Notes: generated by a model not told the origin, from the sequence alone. 22,627 bases of DNA from an uncultured Prevotella sp. (GCA_934219025.1 CAKQDG010000031.1:1-22627); one strand, 5' to 3'; shown: positions 16,278 through 22,627, numbered from the stretch's first letter. Numbers and translations: made by a program.

Positions 16278-16488
16278 ATGCTTTGTATTTCCTATACAAA
16301 TCTGTTGGCCCCCAATGCCAAAGTTTTGTGTCTTCTTTTTCCAACTGCCTGTATGTGTCAGATAAATAGATTTGGAATATTGCATCGTCTATTTCTATAT
16401 TTTTTTCTTTTGCCAGCATCTCTGCCATCCAACTCAACTTGGAAGGCAAGAACAAATACAGATTGTCTTGTGTTACTGTAAGATTCAT
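16276..16488 (-). CDS. Small acidic protein, third gene of the DUF3990 cassette
   Basis: A protein of 70 aa with no signal peptide, predicted mostly helical. The segment DAIFQIYLSDTYRQLEKEDT then KLWHWGPTDLY resembles small proteins of the type 'aL..iY.S.ty..L.d..T.Ly..s..yly', which I recall next to DUF3791/DUF3990 genes. It starts inside the stop of the DUF3990 gene (TAATG overlap), implying translational coupling. It may be an antitoxin or accessory subunit; that role is inferred from position and size only. Confidence 0.75.
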   Translation of the reverse strand: MNLTVTQDNLYLFLPSKLSWMAEMLAKEKNIEIDDAIFQIYLSDTYRQLEKEDTKLWHWGPTDLYRKYKA

Positions 16489-16970
16489 TATTTTATCTCC
16501 TTTGCTTCGTCAAATGATAAATACTTTAGAGCCTCGCTCGTATGAAACAGATACTGGTCAACAAGCCTGTATGTCTTCAGTTCGTGAATTAATGACTGCT
16601 TGTCCAACACTCCACCTTCATACAATGCAAATGCCGCATATACTCTGTCGTTGGCAACAGGACCGTAAACCAAATCATAAGAGTGTGTAAAGCCCTGCTG
16701 GGTTCTGTTTGACATCACGAAATCTACCCATTCTTCAGACGGCTTTGCGAATATAAGTGAATTCAAATTCCTAATTGAACCAAAATCAAACTCATAGATA
16801 TTGACATACCCGCACTCTGCATTTCTCTCCTTCATCCTCCGTTTTACCCATGCTTCGGCCTGTTGGAAAGACGTTGTCGTGTAAAAACCCGCCCCGTAAT
16901 CCAAGGTTCTGTTCGTATTCTTTATTTCGGGTGAACTAACAATTTCCAGGCTACCATGATACAGTTTCAT
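16488..16970 (-). CDS. DUF3990-like protein, probable ADP-ribosyltransferase fold
   Basis: A 160-aa cytosolic protein. The N-terminus KLYHGS (His5) and the segment DYGAGFYTTTSFQQAEAW (Tyr30) match the opening of DUF3990 proteins, a family of the ADP-ribosyltransferase clan in which a His/Arg, a Tyr/Ser and a late Glu form the NAD site. SYDLVYGPVANDRVY (98-111) and QYLFHTSEALKYL (139-151) are further family hallmarks. The third catalytic residue cannot be assigned by eye; Glu146 is a candidate. The gene overlaps the upstream DUF3791-like gene by 4 bp (ATGA) and the downstream gene by 1 bp. An enzymatic toxin or protein-modifying enzyme is plausible, but that is inference. Confidence 0.85.
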   Translation of the reverse strand: MKLYHGSLEIVSSPEIKNTNRTLDYGAGFYTTTSFQQAEAWVKRRMKERNAECGYVNIYEFDFGSIRNLNSLIFAKPSEEWVDFVMSNRTQQGFTHSYDLVYGPVANDRVYAAFALYEGGVLDKQSLIHELKTYRLVDQYLFHTSEALKYLSFDEAKEIK

Positions 16971-17191
16971 TCTCGTTCCCCCTTTCTCAGTTTTATAAAA
17001 TCTCTGATGTCAGCCAAAATCCATTGCCAGCTTTGAGTGTGCAACACATCAAAATGTTCTTTCAAATATTCCAACACTCCATATTTTTTAAAGAGCATGG
17101 CAGTCTCTGCACCAGATATGCCAGACACATTCTTGTATTGCTCTATACAAAAAGACAGGAAATATGCAATATCTAAATTTCTCTTGTTCAT
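16967..17191 (-). CDS. DUF3791-like small protein
   Basis: A 74-aa protein, first gene of the cassette. FCIEQYKNVSGISGAETAML followed by FKKYGVLEYLKEHFDVLHTQ is typical of DUF3791. That family is mostly helical and usually sits directly next to DUF3990 genes in Firmicutes and Bacteroidetes. By analogy with toxin-antitoxin layouts it may neutralise or guide the DUF3990 partner; this is not established. The ATG at 17191 is 55 bp from the -7 element at 17246-17253. Its end overlaps the DUF3990 start (ATGA). Confidence 0.87.
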   Translation of the reverse strand: MNKRNLDIAYFLSFCIEQYKNVSGISGAETAMLFKKYGVLEYLKEHFDVLHTQSWQWILADIRDFIKLRKGERE

Positions 17192-17243
17192 TTTCCGTCA
17201 GCCGTTTTGGTTCAACTCCAACATCAAGTATATAAACATATAC

Positions 17244-17315
17244 TGCAAATGTAGACAGACTTTCCGAAATAAGCAAGCAAAAGCGTGAATATGTGTTGAT
17301 TGTAATGAAAATGTT
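17244..17315. repeat. 72-bp direct repeat, right copy
   Basis: Partner of 16206-16277 with one mismatch. It contains the promoter of the cassette operon. Weak similarity continues a few bases to the right (TTTGT-TTT-TCC). Removing one copy plus the cassette would leave a 217-bp divergent spacer between the Ig-like and MATE genes. Confidence 0.95.
17246..17276 (-). promoter_or_regulatory. Promoter for the DUF3791/DUF3990 cassette (repeat copy 2)
   Basis: Minus strand: TTG (17274-17276), 20 bp, TACATTTG (17246-17253), identical to the promoter at 16208-16238. The leader to the ATG at 17191 is about 48 nt. Confidence 0.68.
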
Positions 17316-17348
17316 GTTTGTGTTTATTCCCGAACCGCAATGTTTTAT

Positions 17349-17356
17349 TAATTTTG
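17349..17356 (+). promoter_or_regulatory. -7 element for the MATE gene
   Basis: TAATTTTG fits TAnnTTTG and lies 39 bp before the ATG at 17396. No clear TTG is present at -33. Confidence 0.5.
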
Positions 17357-17395
17357 CACTCCGTAATTCAATAGGTAAAAAAAATACAGGATAAA

Positions 17396-18745
17396 ATGCC
17401 AAGCATACACGACATGACCGTGGGTTCGCCCACGCGCAACATTTTGAAATTTGCCATACCGCTCATTTGCGGCTACGTGCTCCAACAGATGTATCTCATC
17501 ATCGATGCCGCCATAGTGGGGCGGTTTGTCAGCGTCGGCGCACTTGCCGCCGTGGGGGCGTCAACATCGGTGATGTTTCTCATCATGGGCTTCTGCAACG
17601 GGTGCTGTTCTGGCTTTGCCATCCCCGTGGCACAGGCATTCGGGGCAAGACAGCTCCCCACGATGCGCCATTACGTTGGCAATGCCCTGAGGCTCTCGAT
17701 AGCGTTTGCCGCGGTGATTACCGTGGCAACGTGTCTGCTCTGCTCGCCAATCCTCAGGATGGTGAACACGCCGGCAGACATTTTCGGCGATGCCTACACG
17801 TATCTAATCCTTCAGTTTGCCGCCATCCCGTTCACCTTCGGCTACAATCTTCTGTCGGGGCTTATCCGCGCCCTTGGCAATTCAAAGCAGCCGTTCTACT
17901 TCCTAATCTTCTCGTCGATAGCCAACATCGTGCTCGACTTCTTTTTCATCATCGTGATGCGCATGGGAGTGGAGGGCGCCGCCGTTGCCACGCTCCTTGC
18001 ACAGGCAATGTCGGCATGGCTGTGCTATACATATATAAAGAAGAAGATGCCGCTGCTTATACCCGCCGGCGAGGAGCGCCGCTACGACCGCCGCAAGGCG
18101 CTCACGCTCTTGAACAACGGCGTGCCCATGGGCTTGCAGTTTTCTATCACCGCCATCGGCAGCATCATGCTCCAGAGTGCCAACAATGCCCTGGGCACGG
18201 TGTATGTGGCTGCTTTCACCGCCTCGATGCGCGTGAAATACCTGTTCACCTGTGTGTTCGAGAATATCGGCGTTGCAATGGCAACGTATTGCGGACAGAA
18301 CATCGGCGCCCAAAGGCTCGACCGCATCCGCCAGGGCATCTGGGCGGCAATAAAGATAATGCTCGTGTATTTTCTGTTCACCTTAGTCATTATCCAGCCC
18401 TTTGCAGAATACATGATGATGCTCTTTGTAGACAGCAGCGAGGCTGCCATCATCAGCAATGCCTCGATGTTCATGCGCATTGCATGCTATTTCTATCCTA
18501 TGCTCGGACTGCTCGTAGTGTTGCGCTACAGCATCCAGGGACTGGGCTACAGCAACCTGTCGATGCTCTCCGGCGTGATGGAGATGCTGGCGCGCTGCGG
18601 CGTGAGCCTGTGGCTCGTGCCGGCACTGGGATTTCTTGGCGTGTGTTATGGCGACCCCGTGGCTTGGATTGCCGCCAACGTGTTTCTTGTTCCATGTATC
18701 ATATGGCTCATGCGCCATTTGGCAGGCAAAATCAGCATAAGATGA
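17396..18745 (+). CDS. MATE-family multidrug/metabolite exporter
   Basis: A 449-aa inner-membrane protein with about 12 hydrophobic segments in two similar halves (two MatE domains), the usual family size. The start MPSIHDMTVGSPTRNILKFA, then IPLICGYVLQQMYLIIDAAI and VGRFVSVGALAAVGASTSV, is the typical first-helix region. The second half begins around residue 235 (GVPMGLQFSITAIG). These transporters use a Na+ or H+ gradient to expel cationic drugs or metabolites; the substrate cannot be predicted. The gene has its own putative -7 element and is divergent from the DUF cassette. The ORF in another frame across most of the gene is a by-product of its base composition. Confidence 0.95.
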   Translation: MPSIHDMTVGSPTRNILKFAIPLICGYVLQQMYLIIDAAIVGRFVSVGALAAVGASTSVMFLIMGFCNGCCSGFAIPVAQAFGARQLPTMRHYVGNALRLSIAFAAVITVATCLLCSPILRMVNTPADIFGDAYTYLILQFAAIPFTFGYNLLSGLIRALGNSKQPFYFLIFSSIANIVLDFFFIIVMRMGVEGAAVATLLAQAMSAWLCYTYIKKKMPLLIPAGEERRYDRRKALTLLNNGVPMGLQFSITAIGSIMLQSANNALGTVYVAAFTASMRVKYLFTCVFENIGVAMATYCGQNIGAQRLDRIRQGIWAAIKIMLVYFLFTLVIIQPFAEYMMMLFVDSSEAAIISNASMFMRIACYFYPMLGLLVVLRYSIQGLGYSNLSMLSGVMEMLARCGVSLWLVPALGFLGVCYGDPVAWIAANVFLVPCIIWLMRHLAGKISIR

Positions 18746-18801
18746 CTCGGTGCTGGAGTTTTCTTAAAAAATACAAAATATGGAGAATTGTATTTATATT
18801 A

Positions 18802-18833
18802 TTGCGGTATGTTAGATAAAAGATGTACATTTG
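18802..18833 (+). promoter_or_regulatory. Orphan rightward promoter for candidate ncRNA
   Basis: TTG (18802-18804), 21 bp, TACATTTG (18826-18833): a near-perfect Bacteroidetes promoter 57 bp after the MATE stop. It is not followed by any reading frame before a terminator. The next gene (19713) has its own promoter. Confidence 0.6.
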
Positions 18834-18838
18834 CAATG

Positions 18839-19004
18839 AAATTTTTATAAGATTAAAGTACTATTCAACAAGCGGGGATTTATCTTATTTTAAATTCTAA
18901 AAAACGATGTGAATCGTTGCTTGTTTTTATAACTTCTTATGTAATTAGCGACATAAAGTAAATAGTAGAGTCCGGTGTGCGTGAGCATCCCGGACTTCTG
19001 TTTT
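18839..19004 (+). ncRNA. Candidate structured small RNA, about 165 nt
   Basis: Nested pairings can be drawn by eye. P1 is TACTATT (18859-18865) with AATAGTA (18961-18967). P2 is AACAAGC (18867-18873) with GCTTGTT (18919-18925). Inside P2 are the hairpins GGATTTA/TAAATTC (18876-18882 / 18891-18897) and AACGAT-GTGA-ATCGTT (18903-18918). Between P2 and the end of P1 is TTATGT/ACATAA (18937-18942 / 18951-18956). A terminator-like stem follows P1 directly. A consensus promoter sits just upstream. I do not recognise the RNA family; it could be a known Bacteroidales sRNA. Confidence 0.55.
18969..19004 (+). terminator. Terminator of the candidate ncRNA
   Basis: AGTCCGG (18969-18975) pairs with CCGGACT (18990-18996), with an inner TGC-GTGA-GCA hairpin, followed by TCTGTTTTG. 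The T-run is broken, so efficiency is uncertain. It may also end MATE read-through. Confidence 0.6.
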
Positions 19005-19029
19005 GATTATGGTACACTGATTTAAATTC

Positions 19030-19070
19030 CTTCCCCTCCACCGCCTCTCTATTCTTTGCAAACATAGAGA
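19030..19070. repeat. Solo arm of the GC-rich repeat plus short hairpin
   Basis: 19030-19047 matches the left arm of the inverted repeat at 11708-11725 at 17 of 18 bases. It is followed by the hairpin TCTCTAT (19046-19052) / ATAGAGA (19064-19070). This suggests a degenerate member of the same repeat family. Confidence 0.45.
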
Positions 19071-19104
19071 CGGAAAATAATAATAATTTTTTTTGCGAAA
19101 AATG

Positions 19105-19458
19105 CCCTCACACCCTCACCAAATAGAGACAACTCACTGATGACCACATACATAGACGTGTGAGGGTAAGTGTGAGGGGTGTGAGGGTAAGTGTGGATGC
19201 AGTTTGCAGTACCAAAATCATAAAACAACTTGGTACTGAAAGTGCAGCACTGTGATACCGAACAGAAACCATAGCTTTGTTCACAACAAACCGTGCTTCC
19301 TTCCCACCAGCCGCCACATTGTTATGCTTATGCTCCTTCAATCACTGTCGCAAACATTATTCATCACACCTGCCCTCACACCCCTCACCATTACCCTCAC
19401 CAATTCAAGCTATTGATATCCAATACGTTATACGCAAAGTGTGAGGGTGTGAGGGTAA
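19105..19458. repeat. Cluster of GTGTGAGGG repeats in alternating orientation
   Basis: Four blocks: CCCTCACACCCTCACC at 19105-19120; GTGTGAGGGTAA-type units, three in a row, at 19158-19196; CCCTCACACCCCTCACC and a further unit at 19373-19401; GTGTGAGGGTGTGAGGGTAA at 19439-19458. Blocks 1/2 and 3/4 are inverted relative to each other, so each pair can form a hairpin. The roughly 175-bp centre (19197-19372) contains the palindromic repeat at 19208-19249. No protein gene was found here; 18746-19712 otherwise holds only the ncRNA candidate and the promoter at 19526. Confidence 0.7.
19208..19249 (+). repeat. Dispersed palindromic repeat, copy 2
   Basis: A 42-bp element with perfect 8-bp arms AGTACCAA/TTGGTACT followed by AGTGCAGCA. 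It aligns without gaps to 8377-8418 (31 of 42 identical). Both copies lie in spacers upstream of genes for exported proteins on the same strand. Confidence 0.5.
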
Positions 19459-19525
19459 AAAGGTGAAAAACATGAATTATTAAAAACAGATTTACTGTAC
19501 AAACAAAAGATTTTTCGGAAATGTT

Positions 19526-19556
19526 TTGGAACAACCGAAAGTGTTTCTTATATTTG
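19526..19556 (+). promoter_or_regulatory. Promoter for the BspA-like gene
   Basis: TTG (19526-19528), 20 bp, TATATTTG (19549-19556): an exact consensus. It predicts a 5' leader of about 150 nt. The leader begins with a small hairpin (TGTCG at 19560-19564 with CGACA at 19583-19587) and contains TATGCA/TGCATA pairing further on. Confidence 0.72.
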
Positions 19557-19712
19557 CATTGTCGTTGATATAAAGAAAACAGCGACAGGCACAAAAGCTA
19601 CTATATGCAGCATCTATACTATGGGCTAAAACCGGTTGCATAGAAAAGCGACGGAAGGCTAACCAACGCAACATGTCACAACTAAATTGTTTCACATAAA
19701 AAAACTAAAAGT

Positions 19713-20846
19713 ATGCTAGATTTGAAAAAACAAATTCTATTCTTCGTGTTAATCATCATGGGGTTTATGTCTGCTTTTGCCGAAGGCGACACGCCGCAAA
19801 CGAAACAGACTGTGGTAACGCTCGACAAGGCGGGAACGCTTGCCGACAAAATAGGCGATGAACAAAAGTACAAGATTACCGACCTGAAGGTTATCGGAGA
19901 AATCAACGGCTCCGACGTTAGGCTGCTGCGCGACATGGCTGGGTGCGACTATTCGATGATGTATACCGACGGAAAACTCGCAAGGCTCGACCTCTCGGAA
20001 GCAAGGATTGTGGAAGGCGGCGACTACTATTTCGCAAGGTTTGATATGGCAATGGAGGAAATTCAATATACAAAGAACGATGAAATCGGTGATGAATTTT
20101 TCTTCTGCTGCAATGAACTGAAAAGCGTTATCCTGCCTTCTACGGCAAAGTCTATCGGCTTTTGCTCGTTTTCAGTTTGTAAAAAGCTGACAGACGTTAC
20201 CATTCCGGAGGGCATTACGTCGATTGGCTCTTGCGCCTTTGAATTCGACGAAAGCCTGACGGAGATAAAATTGCCGTCGACGATTTCTGAAATCAAGACA
20301 AGGGCATTCTATAACTGCACGGGGTTAAAGAAAATAAACATACCGAACGGCGTAAAAGAGCTTGACTATTGCTGCTTTGCCGACTGCAGGGAGCTGGAGG
20401 ATTTCACACTGCCACCATCCATTACTACTTTGGGAATGTATGTACTCTCCGGATGCACAAGTCTGAAGAGCATCACCATCCCGGAATCGGTTACCAACAT
20501 AGAGAAACTGGCATTCTACGGTTGCACGGGGCTGGAGAGCGTATACGTGAAATGGGAAACTCCGCTCACCATCGAAGAGAAGGTTTTTACGGATATAGAC
20601 AAGACCAAGTGTACGCTATATGTTCCCACAGGAACGCTCAGCGACTACAAGGCTACCGTATGGGGCACATGCTTTGACAAATTCGCCGAGTATACCCCCA
20701 CGGGCATCAACAAGCCTTATGGCATGAACAGAGTTAAGGAACTGGCACGCTACTCTGCCGACGGCAAACGGCTAAAGACTCCGGCACGAGGGCTTAACAT
20801 CGTGAGATACAGCGATGGAAGCGTGAAGAAAATAAACGTGGAGTAA
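19713..20846 (+). CDS. BspA-like leucine-rich repeat surface protein
   Basis: A 377-aa exported protein with a signal peptide (about residues 1-23, ending SAFA). Residues of about 25-115 form a typical N-terminal region (TLADKIGDEQKYKITDLKVI). Residues of about 125-310 hold about six LRR_5/BspA repeats of roughly 23 aa with the pattern I-x-x-x-A-F-x-x-C-x-x-L-x-x-I-x-I-P (SIGSCAFEFDESLTEIKLPS, EIKTRAFYNCTGLKKINIPN, NIEKLAFYGCTGLESVYV). The C-terminus GLNIVRYSDGSVKKINVE is the Prevotella-type end seen on many surface proteins and is likely a sorting or anchoring signal. BspA-like proteins bind host proteins or other bacteria. The gene stands alone, between its own promoter and a strong terminator. 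Confidence 0.92.
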   Translation: MLDLKKQILFFVLIIMGFMSAFAEGDTPQTKQTVVTLDKAGTLADKIGDEQKYKITDLKVIGEINGSDVRLLRDMAGCDYSMMYTDGKLARLDLSEARIVEGGDYYFARFDMAMEEIQYTKNDEIGDEFFFCCNELKSVILPSTAKSIGFCSFSVCKKLTDVTIPEGITSIGSCAFEFDESLTEIKLPSTISEIKTRAFYNCTGLKKINIPNGVKELDYCCFADCRELEDFTLPPSITTLGMYVLSGCTSLKSITIPESVTNIEKLAFYGCTGLESVYVKWETPLTIEEKVFTDIDKTKCTLYVPTGTLSDYKATVWGTCFDKFAEYTPTGINKPYGMNRVKELARYSADGKRLKTPARGLNIVRYSDGSVKKINVE

Positions 20847-20883
20847 TCCTCGCCGACTAATGCTCATATCGAGCATACAACAG

Positions 20884-20925
20884 AAAAATCCAGTGCGACC
20901 TGATTAGCCGCACTGGATTTTTTTT
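20884..20925. terminator. Bidirectional terminator between BspA-like gene and rlpA
   Basis: A 14-bp perfect stem (AAAAATCCAGTGCG at 20884-20897 with 20909-20922) around an 11-nt loop, followed by T residues on the plus strand. On the minus strand the stem's A-run supplies a matching U-tract. It serves both converging genes. Confidence 0.9.
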
Positions 20926-20954
20926 CGATTCACAGCAAACCGGATTCTGATCCG

Positions 20955-21425
20955 CTATTTCTTTTTGTCCTTCCTCCATGCCGGAGTATACGGTTCTTTT
21001 CCTTGTGTCACCTCGTAGTCGAGTTCAGGCAGATCCATCTGCTCGTCATCACGATACGGCACGTTAAGCTCACGCCTGTATTTCTCCACAAGCACCGTTG
21101 CCATGCCCTGTGCCACGAGTCCTATCTGCTTTGCGGCAGCATAAGAGAGGTCGATAATGCGGCGTGCATGACTTGAACAGCGGTCGGTAACCTCCACCAC
21201 CACACTCTTGCCGTTTTTCACATTAGTAACCTTCAGCAAAGTGCCGAGAGCATATTTTGCATGCGCACACGTAAGACTGTCCTTATGGTATTTGTCGCCG
21301 TTGCTCATCCGCCTGCCATGCAACCGGTTAGAATAATAGGAAGCCACCCCTCTCTGTTGAGCCAGAGAGGGACAGCCTCCTAATATGATCAATAAAATAA
21401 GTATTATGAAATTTTTTGTCATCAT
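20955..21425 (-). CDS. rlpA: RlpA-like (double-psi beta-barrel) lipoprotein
   Basis: A protein of 156 aa from the ATG at 21425 (ATG at 21422 also possible; the codon at 21428 is TTG). The N-terminus ILILLIILGGC is a lipoprotein signal with Leu-Gly-Gly-Cys. The double-psi beta-barrel RlpA domain covers residues of about 24-115: GVASYYSNRLHGRRMSNGD, then LTCAHAKYALGTLLKVTN and VEVTDRCSSHARRIIDLSYA. There is no SPOR domain, unlike E. coli RlpA, so septal targeting by that route is not expected. RlpA proteins are lytic transglycosylases that cleave naked glycan strands in some species; activity here is unproven. It begins only 6 bp after the glutamate dehydrogenase stop, so the two are probably co-transcribed. 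Confidence 0.88.
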   Translation of the reverse strand: MMTKNFIILILLIILGGCPSLAQQRGVASYYSNRLHGRRMSNGDKYHKDSLTCAHAKYALGTLLKVTNVKNGKSVVVEVTDRCSSHARRIIDLSYAAAKQIGLVAQGMATVLVEKYRRELNVPYRDDEQMDLPELDYEVTQGKEPYTPAWRKDKKK

Positions 21426-21431
21426 CAATTT

Positions 21432-22627
21432 TTATACGATACCCTGAGCCATCATGGCATTGGCAACCTTCATGAAGCCGGCGATATTGGCACCCTTCAC
21501 GTAGTTGATATAGCCATCCTCAGTGCCGTATTTCACGCACTGGGCATAGATGTCGCTCATTATCTGGTGCAGACGCTGGTCTACCTCTGCCTCTGTCCAG
21601 CCCAGGTGGATGGCATTCTGTGTCATCTCCAAGCCTGAAGTAGCCACACCACCTGCATTTACAGCCTTGCCCGGAGCGAAGAGCTGCTTGGCAGCGATAA
21701 ACTTGTCTACAGCCTCTGCCGTGCATCCCATGTTTGAAACCTCAGCAACACACAGCGTCTTGTTCTTCAAGAGCATATCAGCATCATTGCCGTTCAGCTC
21801 GTTCTGAGTAGCGCAAGGCAGAGCGATGTCAACCTTAACCTCCCATGGTTTCTTGCCAGGAACGAACGTAGCCTCAGGGAATTCCTCAGCGTATGGAGCG
21901 CAAACGTCGTTGCCGCTCGCACGAAGCTCCAGCATATAGTCTATCTTCTTGCCGCTGATTCCCTCTGGGTCATAGATATATCCGTCAGGACCAGAGATGG
22001 TAACGACCTTTGCACCGAGCTGTGTAGCCTTTGTTACGGCACCCCATGCAACATTACCGAAGCCGCTGACAGCCACAGTCTTGCCCTTGATGTCGATTCC
22101 GTGAGTCTCCAGCATCTGGTGAACAAAGTAGATAGCTCCGAAGCCTGTTGCCTCCGGACGAATCTTCGAACCGCCATACTCCAGACCTTTTCCTGTCAAT
22201 ACGCCGTTCCACTGATGGGTCAGCTTCTTGTACATACCGAAGAGATAGCCAATCTCACGACCGCCAACGCCGATGTCGCCAGCCGGCACATCCTCGTTAG
22301 GACCGATGTTGCGATAAAGTTCTGTCATGAAAGCCTGGCAGAAGCGCATCACTTCAGCATCGCTTCTTCCGCGGATAGAGAAGTCGGAACCGCCCTTTCC
22401 GCCGCCCATAGGCAGAGTGGTAAGTGCGTTCTTGAATGTCTGCTCGAAGCCCAAGAACTTCAGGATAGAGAGGTTTACTGACGGATGGAATCTCAATCCA
22501 CCCTTATACGGACCGATGGCGCTGTTGAACTGCACGCGGTATCCGAGGTTTACATGCACCTCGCCCTTGTCGTCAACCCATGGCACACGGAATGTGATGA
22601 TACGCTCCGGCTCCACGATGCGCTCGA
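21432..22627 (-). CDS. gdhA: NADP-type glutamate dehydrogenase, N-terminus beyond window
   Basis: Partial: the reading frame runs off the right edge (the last visible codons encode Glu-Arg-Ile-Val-Glu-Pro-Glu-Arg), so about 50 N-terminal residues are missing. It catalyses reversible amination of 2-oxoglutarate to glutamate, a main ammonium-assimilation step in gut Bacteroidota. Visible motifs: substrate-binding lysine in LPMGGGKGGSDF, catalytic Asp in EDVPAGDIGVG, NAD(P)-binding AVSGFGNVAWGA, and CATQNELNG near the cofactor. The sequence type is that of hexameric bacterial GdhA. The usual C-terminus (GYINYVKGANIAGFMKVANA) is complete. Confidence 0.95.
   Translation of the reverse strand, partial: ERIVEPERIITFRVPWVDDKGEVHVNLGYRVQFNSAIGPYKGGLRFHPSVNLSILKFLGFEQTFKNALTTLPMGGGKGGSDFSIRGRSDAEVMRFCQAFMTELYRNIGPNEDVPAGDIGVGGREIGYLFGMYKKLTHQWNGVLTGKGLEYGGSKIRPEATGFGAIYFVHQMLETHGIDIKGKTVAVSGFGNVAWGAVTKATQLGAKVVTISGPDGYIYDPEGISGKKIDYMLELRASGNDVCAPYAEEFPEATFVPGKKPWEVKVDIALPCATQNELNGNDADMLLKNKTLCVAEVSNMGCTAEAVDKFIAAKQLFAPGKAVNAGGVATSGLEMTQNAIHLGWTEAEVDQRLHQIMSDIYAQCVKYGTEDGYINYVKGANIAGFMKVANAMMAQGIV

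Noticed and set aside
17467..18819. 450-codon open frame overlapping the MATE gene in another frame
   Set aside because: Its translation is rich in Arg, His and Cys with no domain signal, and the overlapping frame encodes an unmistakable full-length MATE transporter.
19268..19275. TAGCTTTG as another promoter
   Set aside because: It matches the -7 pattern only; there is no TTG at the right distance and no gene directly after it.
19105..19458. CRISPR array or small protein gene in the GTGAGGG region
   Set aside because: Repeats are in both orientations and irregularly spaced; the short frames across them are low-complexity translations (Leu-Thr or Val-Arg runs).

Overview
The window looks like a chromosome segment of a gut or oral Bacteroidota, most likely of the Prevotella/Segatella group. 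Four things point there. Secreted proteins end in type IX secretion (T9SS) style C-terminal sorting segments, including the Prevotella-type endings 'NISGQRVGEGYKGIVIVNGK' and 'GLNIVRYSDGSVKK'. A BspA-like leucine-rich repeat protein is present. A small 'MKRYIKPE' protein is present. Promoters match the Bacteroidetes pattern (-33 TTG, about 20 bp, -7 TAnnTTTG), with almost no Shine-Dalgarno sequences. This assignment is by pattern only.

Layout. 1-1100: class II fructose-bisphosphate aldolase with a strong terminator. 1217-5395 (minus): a two-gene unit, an Omp28-like exported protein followed by a subtilisin-family protease, both with C-terminal sorting segments. 5636-11691 (plus): two large exported proteins (877 and 1050 aa) with similar C-termini, separated by a 269-bp spacer carrying repeats. 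11692-12150: no gene, but a 43-bp-arm inverted repeat, a bidirectional terminator and an orphan leftward promoter. 12151-13966 (minus): an L,D-transpeptidase lipoprotein and an alpha/beta hydrolase, with a 19-bp tandem repeat across their junction. 14170-16141 (minus): an Ig-like exported protein whose signal peptide is interrupted by a 9-G tract that puts it out of frame, followed by a small 'MKRYIKPE' protein. 16276-17191 (minus): a compact three-gene cassette, DUF3791-like / DUF3990-like (ADP-ribosyltransferase-type) / small acidic protein, bracketed by 72-bp direct repeats that each carry the same promoter. 17396-18745 (plus): MATE-family exporter. 18746-19712: no protein gene, but a candidate structured small RNA with its own promoter and terminator, then a repeat-rich stretch. 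19713-20846 (plus): BspA-like LRR protein. 20955-22627 (minus): RlpA-like lipoprotein behind NADP-type glutamate dehydrogenase, which is cut by the window edge.

Most of the window builds the cell surface: six probable T9SS or surface cargoes, an envelope transpeptidase and an RlpA-like protein, set between two central-metabolism genes. The most unusual material is (1) the DUF3791/DUF3990 cassette inserted with duplication of a promoter segment, (2) the folded RNA candidate at about 18,839-19,004, (3) the poly-G tract that could switch an exported protein on and off, and (4) several palindromic dispersed repeats in the spacers.
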